Part shown: piece after piece, positions 55,763-64,000 of the stretch | How the letters are laid out: each line of letters begins with the position of its first letter | How positions within the stretch are numbered: position 1 is the first letter of the stretch | Source: Oscheius dolichura | Lineage: Eukaryota > Nematoda > Chromadorea > Rhabditida > Rhabditidae | NCBI GenBank assembly: GCA_932521035.1 | Contig: OW051493.1 | Location: 4,216,001 to 4,280,000, forward strand | DNA: 64,000 nt | Reading direction: 5' to 3' | Notes under the pieces: generated by a model | What the model was told of the DNA's origin: nothing | Database searches by the model: none | What the model saw: only the letters and a program-made list of their open reading frames with translations | Position numbers and translations under genes: made by a program

Positions 55763-58700
55763 CTAGCGGTTCTTGAGCAACTCGTGCTGTCGCCGGTTAC
55801 TCAGCCGGCCACAACAGCAGCCGACGAGGAGAATGAAAAATACGACACCGCCTAGCCAGCCGAGGATCGAGATGCGGTGCGGGTGGTTGACTATGAAGTT
55901 GGCCAGTTGTTCCCAGTTCTCGGGCAAGGCCATCTGGTACTCCTGGAACAAACAATATCAGGCGCGGGGTGACGCGGCCGATTCAAAAACAACAACCAAA
56001 ACACTCACGCTGTGGGCCTTCATCCACAGCTTGTTCCTGTCCATCAAGGTGTTTCTACAGTTGGCAGACATCCGCGCATTCGTACTGTCGGATGCCTGCA
56101 TCAGACACATAACAACTGAAATGGTTCCTCTCTTTTGGTATAAGAAGACGACTCACTTCTGCTGTGACCGGGTTGGACATCCTTACACAAGGTCTGAACC
56201 TCGTTGCCACAGGCCTCGTTCAGGGTGGGGTCGAGGTGGATGTCCACAAGGGTCTCCTCCGTCCGCCTGGCCAATTCGGCCGCGCATTTCTGGTCGGCGA
56301 TGGCTCCCTTGTAGAAGTCGGCTCTGTAAATTGGTTCTCTCTTTGAATCTTATTTATTCGGGTACCTGAGACATTCCATGACGCTGTCGAAGTGACCGCC
56401 TCCGGAGATAACGGCGCCTGAACAGTGCAGTCCGATGACGTTGGAGCAGGCATGGTACAGGGCGGGATCTAGCTTGGGATCGAATTCAGCCTCCAAGATG
56501 ATCTTGGTAATCTCTTCCACGCAAGCTGGCCCGATGTGGAAGGGGTCGTGGACAGAGCGGCGGTACTTCTCACGAAGACACATCACGACCACTCCCTCCA
56601 GCATTGTCTGCCCGTATTCTGTCCGCTTGATCTTTTCCATATCTTCGGAACAACTAAAAATAACGGGGTAAAAGAGAAGAGAAAGAGAACTAACTATGTT
56701 TTGGCTTCATCTTGGCACGCCTGGAGGAGGCCAGGACGGAGACGGACATCACGGGCCGACTCTTCCAGTCTCTCCTTCACGATGGCCTTGCACTGTCGCT
56801 GAAGTCGACGGACGACCTGGGTGTTGGACAGACACTCGAGGACCCTCTCCGGTGGGTAGTTGCTACAGCTCTTCTCTATGTCGTATTTGCAATTTCTCTG
56901 TGAATATCGCTTTCAAATGGGTATTAGAAGGACAAAACCTGTAGCTCGTCGTCCATGCTGTTGTCGACGGCTTCGATCTTTTCCCTGTAGAAGATCATGC
57001 TCTTACACTCAGGGCCGAGGCCGTCGAAATTTCTCCTCAGGCACTCGATGGTATCCTCGAAGGTGTTCTCGTTGTTACACCTGTAATTCAGTCTCCCTTC
57101 CCTCTTCCCTCGATCCCTACTTGTATTGAACAATCTCCCGTTCACATTTCTTGGAGAGAGTGGGATCAGCCTCGGCCATGTGCTCCTTATCGTCGAACTG
57201 AAAGAAAAATTAGACAGAGAACGGAGGAAGATGGTCCCTAGAAGTAAGAAAGTGACCCCGGAAACGGAGACCCGGTGTGGTAGAAGAAGGGGACAGAACA
57301 GAAGATTAGATATCGGCCGGGTCAACCCACAACACAAATTCACGCAACGAATGTATTTACCTCTACCTCAGCTTGTTGAAGGTAGGCCGTCTTCAGCTGC
57401 TTCTTGCATTCGACCGTCAGATCTTCCTTCGTGCCGAGAACCTTGTGCTCGAAGCGGACTTCCGATAGACAGCGGATAATCTCTCCTCTGAAAGGGGATT
57501 AAATTAGAGAGACAAAGAAGAGGGAGTTACTTGTCATTCCCGTGATCTTTGCAGTGTCTCTGAATGTCGCTGGTACAGGCCTTCTGGAACTTGTACGAGA
57601 AGTGGTAGTCCCTGAGGGAGACCAGCTCGAAGTGGTTCACGTACGATTTACACTTGGACGTCATCTCTCGAGTGTCCTAAATATCTCTCTTTATTCCAGG
57701 GAAAATCTAATTTTCCGCAGAAAATTGGTCCGCTAATAAGACATTTAAACGTGAAAATGCGGCTAACCTTATTTCTGAGGAGGCATTCCATGACGTCTCC
57801 GTGGTCGATTTCCTCGTTTTGGAACTGGGAGCAGTAGGTCGTGATGACGGGCTTACAGGCGCGAGTCAGGGCCTGGTTCAGTTTGGTGTCCTTGGATTGC
57901 ATCTCCGTGAACCTGACCACTTCCTGGAGGGGCAATTATCAGGGGAAGAGAAAGAGGGGCAGACCTTGTAACAAGTGGGATGCCTCTGGCTGAAATCCTT
58001 CTTCTCGAAGTTGTCCTGGAGACACTGCATCTCCTCCATCGGCTGGACGTTGTGACTACAGAACTCCGAGAGGGCATCCCTGCAGGAATCCTCGAGGTCG
58101 GGGATGAGATTGACCCGGACGGCTCGAGTGTGGAGAATCCTTCTGACCTCCATTCCACAAGCCATGGACAGCTGAAAGGGGTCAATAATAACTGAAGTGG
58201 AAGAGGCTACTCACAGGTTTCTCTTCGTTGTAGGCACTTCGGTAGAGACAGGCGAGGACAGCCGGTCCCGGGTCGGGAGCATTGTTCACGTTATTGGACA
58301 TGTGCCAGTTGTCCATGGCGGAGCAGAGACTGACGGCCTCGCCGTGGCAGGCGTTGTACAGTTGGGGATCGAGGGTCCAGTCTCGGGCCATGAAGTACTG
58401 GACCTCGAGAAGCCTCTTCTCGCACATTTTGTCCATATCCGGGCTGTCTACGTGCTTCATCAGACAGGTGAGGGTGGCCGCCTCGGACTGGGCATCCTGC
58501 TGGCAGGGACCTGAAAAGCGCTTTTATAGAGATGAGGGGAAAATTACCGTCGATGAGTGGCTTGCAAGAGGCGTAGAGGACCTTGTCCACTTTGTAGTTG
58601 CTGCCGATGTCGGCTACTTTTATCACCTGGTTCACTGCTTGCATGCACTGGACACCGAGACGCTTCTTCTCGTCTCTCTCCTAAAAAGGAAGATGGCATT

Positions 58701-60503
58701 GAAAGGATGAGAGGATGCAAACCTGAGCATGCTGCATGAGACAGTGTAGAGTAATTCCCTGCCCCTCGATATCTCCTCGAGGACTGCACCACTGGTCGAT
58801 CTCCTGAGCACATGACATAACGAGTTCAGGAGCCATCCGGAATTCGGAGAGCATCATCTGTCTGTGCTGGAGCATCTCCCTTTGGCAGTCTTGGGAGGGG
58901 GCATTCTCTTTTTGGGCATGGGCAGCGTTTTCCAGGCACAAGAGGATGTATGAAAGATGGAAATGGGCGGCCGATTCGAGCTGGGTTTGAGGCTGGCATT
59001 TGTATCTGAAGGGGAGGATGGAACAGAAGGGGAAAGGAGAGGTTACTTGTTCATGTCTGCCTCGCAGGCCCTGATCAGAGGAGAGGCCATCCGGTAGTCC
59101 CTGCCCATCATATAGGCTCTCTCGGCCAGGATATTGGCACACTAAATGATCATAAGAAAAAGGAGGCGAATTGCTTACCGCAGGTTCCATGAACTTGTCT
59201 CCTCTGTTCTGGAGCAGACACTGGAAGACGTTTCCCTGTCCCGCGGGCACATCTTTACAATATTTCTATAACGCTCCTTTTCTTATAGAGTAACCCGAGT
59301 AAAAGCACCTCTCTGTCGTGTCTACAGGCGAAGAAGAGCGGTCTGTCCAGATTGAAGTCGTCCGCCTGCATCTCTGCCAGCCTCATCACCTCATGCCGAC
59401 ACTCGTTGTCCAGCTGGGTCAACGCGTCCTGTTCTGTTTTGGAACTCTTGACAACTTTGGAGATGATACATTCGAGTGCCATTCCTGTACCCGAATACTG
59501 TAAACACGAAAAGATGAGATCAAACCTTGGGTGTGGGGAACACGGACACCCTTGTGGGCCTTGTCTGGGGTCAGAATATTGCAGCCGAATTTCTCGATGA
59601 CGTTTCGACACTTCTCCACGAAGGGGCCAATCAGGCGGAAATCGGAGAAGGCCAATCTCTCGGTTCGGGCTAGAGAGAGGATGGTGGAAAGGAGGAGTGG
59701 GGGACTCACAGAGGAAGTGGTAGCACTTGGATGTCTGGGTGACGTTCTGGACAAAGTCGAGGAAACAACTCAAGGCGTAGCCCGGCTTGGTCATCGTCAC
59801 ACACTTGGCCATTTCTGAAGAGGAGGATGAGGGAGACAACTGCCGGGAGGGTACCTGTGTTGGTCTTGAGCTCCTCAGAACAGAATTCCTTTGCCTTGTC
59901 GGTGAAACGGTCGTCTTGGGTCAGTTTAACCTGAAGATAGCCGAGAATAAGAAGATGACAGAGGGAATACCTTGAACTGCCAGACGAGGGACTCGCAGGC
60001 CTGGGTGAGGGTGGTCGTCTCCACCTGGCCGGCGTCTTGGAGACATTCCAAGATGGCCATGTCGCTTTGTAGATTCACTTTATTCTGAAAAGAACATAAA
60101 CAAATGGAATCTCTCATAGAATACGTACCGCATCACAATATTTGTGGATGTCCTCTTTACATGCCTCGAAGCTGATCAGTTGTTGGTCACTAAAATTGAT
60201 CGACTTGTCCCCTTTCCGCCTAAAATGCCTACTTGACAGCTGCCGGTGCCTGTTGTGCCTGTTGTACCGGTTGCTGTTGTTGTGCCGCTTGTTGTCCTGA
60301 AAAAGGCCATCTTATTATGGAATACTCTCTTTCAAAGCGCTACAATTTCACAAACTGTGCCGTGATCTCAAATACTACACCGAAACTTACGAAAATCAAA
60401 TCTGGAGGCTAAAAAGAATGAATTATTAGGGTGGGACAGGGAAAGAAGGCGACTTACCGTTGAGAACAGTGACCACGAAGGTCCCGAGAAGGAGAAACCG
60501 CAT
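55763..60503 (-). CDS. GLG1: Golgi cysteine-rich sialoglycoprotein GLG1 (ESL-1/MG-160)
   Basis: More than 20 small exons give about 1150 residues. A signal peptide (MRFLLLGTFVVTVLN) and a Gln-rich stretch (QQAAQQQQPVQQAQQAPAA) precede a long array of about fifteen cysteine-rich repeats. The first includes ACKEDIHKYCDANKVN, ILECLQDAG and ACESLVWQFK; many later ones follow the pattern C-x3-C with LECL or MECL. The end is a membrane helix (ISILGWLGGVVFFILLVGCC) and a short basic tail GRLSNRRQHELLKNR. Size, repeat type, topology and short tail match GLG1, a medial-Golgi type I protein that binds growth factors and, in vertebrates, E-selectin. Introns are mostly 36-50 bp and sit between or within repeats. 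The ATG at 60503 begins the leader. Confidence 0.93.
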
Positions 60504-61131
60504 GGCGGAGACCCGGTTGAACCCTGGAAAATAAAATGGGCAATAAAAGAAGTAAGAAATTTGAACAAAAATCAATAAGAAGCAGGATTCCGAGTGAAAA
60601 GGACGGAGGAACACGGCGGATTCGGGAGAAAGTGGGTCATCGCGGCGAGGAAACCGGCAGAAGCGACAACATCGAAAGGGAATATCATAATTTAAGCCAT
60701 TAGACAAGGCTACAGAATTAAAAAATAGTAATTACAAGTAGAGGGTCGGTTGCGCGGGGGCTATTGACCCGAGCAGCGCGAGGGACACGTCAACCAGCCA
60801 GCCAAACCCGTACGGCCAACTCTTTTCGGCAAACGGGCTGTTTCTGGTTTCTTGGGGGGATTTTAAACCACGTCTACATAGCGATGGACAGCCAGTCGAG
60901 AACGTGGGAGAGCCAGCTCAGGGAAGGATACGGGGACCGGGGGACTGAATAGGCACCACGAAACATATCGATTAATGAGCTGACGGCCATTTGGATCGAT
61001 CGAAACACAACAAACACCTTTATCTTGGAGACAACAGTCCGTATTCGGGCGAGGCGGACAGGTTTCCACGTCAGCTTCGAGTAAAACGGACAGAGTAAAC
61101 AATAACCAAGAGGGAGGATTTATTTAGGAAT
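60504..61131. other. Intergenic region
   Basis: It holds the 5' flank of GLG1 and the 3' end of the lyase gene. A minus-strand AATAAA at 61119-61124 lies only 8 bases beyond the lyase stop. No gene was found. Confidence 0.5.
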
Positions 61132-63321
61132 CTACATTTTGGAACGGGTGAGCCACGGGTCGGCCTGCGGCTTTCTCTCGGAGTCCGTGGAGATGACTAT
61201 GTTGATTAGCGACGGGCCATCGGTTTTCTCGTAAGCCTGTGTATCCGTTTTACTTATGGGGAGGAGGGGGAGGACGGACCTTTTTCAGACTCTTGGCTAT
61301 GTCCGGCACATTATTAACGAAGTAGCCGTCTCCTCCGAGAGCCTCGCACATCCGGTCATAGCGGCACTCAGCCGAGAGGGACAGCACCGGGAATTGCAGG
61401 GTCGGATCTCCGTCGACGGACTTCATGTCCTCCGGGAGGAGTCCGCGGTAGATGCCGCTATTGTTCATAATTACAGTAACCACCGGCAGGCGGTAGCGGG
61501 CGATGGTCTCCAACTCCATTCCGGAGAAGCCAAAGGCACTGTCTCCTTGGACATTGAGCACCTAGAACACGTTGAATTTAGGAAGCTGGGAGGAGAGAAC
61601 CTTCGTGGATGGGGAGTGGTCTCTACACCAGAGGGCGGCGGCCAATGCGTACCCAAGTCCGACTCCCATGGTTCCAAAGGTTCCGGCATCAAGGCGACGA
61701 CGAGGGAGTACCGAAGGCATCATGGTGCGTCCGATGTCCATCGTATTGGCGCCCTCGTTCACAACGATGACGTCGTTCTGTGCGAGGAAATCACGAATCG
61801 GCTCGTAGGCGGCATAGTAGTTCAAAGGAAGAGAGTGATCCTTTACCAGACCCTCGACGACACCCCTGGATATTTTGTAGAAGGGAAAATACACTAGCTA
61901 CCTGTTCTTCTCGACATTTGCTCCCAAGTCCTTCCACCACTGGGTGTCGGATGAGTAGCTCCACCCCTCCAGTGTGCTGCAGAGGCAGTTCAGGGTCTCC
62001 CCGATGTCACCCATCAGGGGTACAGTGGTCGTGAGATTCTGGTGGAACTCCTCGGGGCTGATGTCGATCTGAACAGCCTATGTAGGATGTGGACAAGTAG
62101 GCTACCTGGATAATTTTGACATTGGGGTTGAAGCGGGGAGGGAGGCCGAAATGAAGCATCCAGTTGAGACGAGCTCCGATCAGGACAACACAATCCGTCT
62201 GCTTCAGTGCAAGCGAACGAGCCGGAGCCACCGATCTGGGAACGATTGAAAAGGAATACCATTGTCGCACCTTGAGTGGAGGTCACTGATGACTCCCTTT
62301 CCTCCGGGGGTGGCCAACCAGGGGAGCTTTGTCCGTTGAAGGAAGTTCTGGACCATCAGAGGGCCCCTCTCAGACCAGGCGGCGCCCTTTCCGATGATGA
62401 CCAGTGGCTTTTTGGCATCTTTCAGGGCATTCAAAGCAGTGGAAATGACTGACGGGGGAGGGATAGACACCGGCGAAGGAAGCGGGACCTTGGATGCCCA
62501 TCTGAAATCCCCGTTGCTCTTCCCACTGGTAATCGCTTACGTGATTGTCTCTGGCTCGCAGGAGGAGAGAACCAAATTGCCGGGAATATCAATATAGACA
62601 GCCCCGGGGCGACCGTACATGGCGGCTCGAACAGCCTTCTCCACGTGGTTGGGGATGGCCTGGAGGGATGTCGGCCGACTGACGTGTTTGCAGGAGAGAC
62701 GGGCGGACTCCACCTGGGGCCACTCCTGAAATAACGAGCCTTCGAGCCTCGTGAGGTATTAGTCCCACCTGGAAGGCTCCGCGGTTCTCCTGGTCGACAT
62801 CAGACGATCCTCCGATACACACTACTGGCCTAGGAGGACGATGCTTACGGGGAGACCGAAACATACCAGCAGTTGACGGTGGCGTTGGCCAGTCCTCCGA
62901 TGGCGTGGAGGAGGCCGGGGCCGGAGACGACGAGGCAGGCGACCGGACGACGAGTCAGGTAACCCATGGCTTGGGCTGCATAACAGGCCTAGTATTTTCT
63001 CTTTCTCAACTGATTTGGGATAACATACGGCTTGTTCATTTCGGCATCCGATATACTTGATCCCGTGGCCTTGGGCAGCCATCCCGACTTCAATGATCGG
63101 GAAACCGACCACTCCGAACATGTACTCCACTCCCTGAACGGTAAGACTTTCACCAATCAATTAGACCTTTTCTAATCGATATTTTATCGTCTCTCTTCTC
63201 TTATTTTATACTCTCTTATATACTTTTATAAAAAGCTGTTTACCACGAGAGAACGGGGATATTTAAAAGTTAGACGAACCTGTTGAACAAGGCATTGGGC
63301 AAGCACGCTGGCGCCGTCCAT
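61132..63321 (-). CDS. hacl-1: 2-hydroxyacyl-CoA lyase (thiamine diphosphate enzyme)
   Basis: About nine exons give roughly 570 residues. The N-terminal ThDP domain has [14 protein letters not shown] and [20 protein letters not shown] with the catalytic Glu of NEQAA. The middle domain includes [20 protein letters not shown]. The C-terminal ThDP-binding domain has [17 protein letters not shown], then [20 protein letters not shown] and MNNSGIY (metal-diphosphate GDS...NN motif). The chain ends WLTRSKM: SKM is a peroxisomal PTS1-type signal, and human HACL1 ends SNM. The enzyme splits 2-hydroxyacyl-CoA into formyl-CoA and a shortened fatty aldehyde in peroxisomal alpha-oxidation. The start is ATG 63321 ([15 protein letters not shown]), separated from the next exon by about 145 bp. 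A TTTCAG site about 40 bases before the ATG fits trans-splicing. Confidence 0.95.
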
Positions 63322-63543
63322 GTCGAAGTGAACTGATAGGGGGGAACAAAGGTCGCAGCCTGAAATGCGTTAATCAGGTGGGTCGAGCCGGAGCCAAGGG
63401 AGGAGGGAAAATAGGCAAAGGTATCTGGGGGAGGACGGGACTGGGGGCCGCGTGGACCCGTTATCGTGGCGGATGTAGTCTAGTGGTGTAGTCTATTTCA
63501 AGAGAACAATACAATTTCACAAAATGTTCATCGTCGGCAATAT

Positions 63544-63989
63544 TTACTTGATGTCTTGCTTGTTCTGGCGGTTCATCTTCAGGGAGACAGTCACCTCGAC
63601 GCCAGTCGCGTCCTCGTCCAGCAGTATCTTGACCACGCCGGCCACCAGTCGACTGAGTCCCTTGACCCGCTCGTCCGTCTCTCCCGGCACCTGCACCGTC
63701 TTCATCGCCGTGGGGCGCATCGACCGGGCTGCGGCGTCGGCCGTCTTCTCCGGGGCTGCGAAGACCGTCACCCGATTCTGAAAAGGAGGCTGTCTCTGGC
63801 AGAATGGAAGTGGCAGACCGCCTTCTTCTTGACATTGAGGAGGTCGGCGGAGTAGGCCGACTCGCTCTGCTCCCACTCGTTGTCCGAACACTGGGCCAGC
63901 GCCTCTCCCTCCAGGCCCTCGTCCGAGGTTTTGATCCGCGTCGACCTCTCTGACTTCGGTGAAGACTGGACCGGCTGCGGCTTGCTCAT
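63544..63989 (-). CDS. Small novel cytoplasmic protein
   Basis: Two exons give about 132 residues starting MSKPQPVQSSPKSERSTRIK and ending MNRQNKQDIK. The first half is polar and probably disordered; the second reads like a folded domain (NRVTVFAAPEKTADAAARSM, then VKGLSRLVAGVVKILLDEDA, then TGVEVTVSLKMN). A 45-bp intron with a GTCTGC donor joins NVKKKA to NRVTV and is needed, since the unspliced frames diverge. No family is recognised. The stop is 222 bases before the lyase start on the same strand, a possible operon. The window ends 11 bases above the ATG, so a longer 5' end cannot be excluded. Confidence 0.6.
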
Positions 63990-64000
63990 CGGGTTGAATG

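Overview
The window is animal genomic DNA and almost certainly comes from a nematode. Four things support this. A single major-sperm-protein (MSP) domain gene lies at 36693-37150. The GAPDH gene gives 341 residues, the length of nematode GPD proteins. A NAB/MAB-10 co-repressor gene is present. Genes are split by many very short introns, mostly 34-55 bp, with GT donors and TTTCAG/TTTTAG acceptors, and several gene 5' ends look like trans-splice acceptors. I cannot place it to genus. Most of the window is fairly GC-rich, with purine- or pyrimidine-biased intergenic DNA. The stretch from about 26.2 to 32.4 kb is clearly more AT-rich. Most open reading frames between genes are shadows.

Layout. 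0.3-3.2 kb (-): SLC22-type organic ion transporter. 3.2-8.2 kb: large intergenic region. 8.2-9.9 kb (+): mab-10/NAB transcriptional co-repressor. 11.1-11.7 kb (-): small protein with an MGC acylation start. 13.3-14.7 kb (-): peptide GPCR of the DMSR type. 19.0-19.9 kb (-): novel type I membrane protein. 20.4-21.0 kb: inverted-repeat MITE full of CCCGGG palindromes. 21.8-23.5 kb (+): GAPDH with a TATA promoter. 23.6-26.2 kb (-): SLC26 anion transporter with STAS domain. 26.8-28.3 kb (-): unrecognised fast-evolving gene. 29.7-32.2 kb (+): PAP2-type lipid phosphatase. 32.4-35.0 kb (-): mucin-like secreted protein and basic protein, 30 bp apart. 35.3-36.5 kb (-): chemoreceptor-like GPCR. 36.7-37.2 kb (+): MSP-domain protein. 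38.9-40.5 kb (-): TEX264-like ER protein followed 58 bp later by a small secreted Cys-containing protein. 41.9-42.3 kb (+): Gly/Tyr/Met-rich secreted peptide. 45.2-45.4 kb (-): 40-residue microprotein with its own TATA box. 48.4-52.6 kb (-): Cys-loop ligand-gated ion channel carrying a 1.17-kb foldback transposon inside one intron. 53.4-54.8 kb (-): GM2-activator/ML-domain lipid-binding protein. 55.8-60.5 kb (-): GLG1 (ESL-1/MG-160) cysteine-rich Golgi protein. 61.1-63.3 kb (-): 2-hydroxyacyl-CoA lyase with a peroxisomal C-terminus. 63.5-64.0 kb (-): small novel protein.

No single pathway is encoded. The clearest functional groupings are tight same-strand pairs that could be nematode-type operons: 33268-34986 with 32437-33237, 39498-40521 with 38947-39439, and possibly 63544-63989 with 61132-63321. 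The most striking structure is the foldback element at 50253-51423. It has ~338-bp near-perfect inverted arms, TA flanks and a tRNA-like promoter motif. Removing it and one TA leaves a 41-nt intron, the normal size for this genome. Gene models were spliced by hand from frame and splice-site logic, so individual exon edges may be off, and all homology statements come from recognised motifs, not searches.
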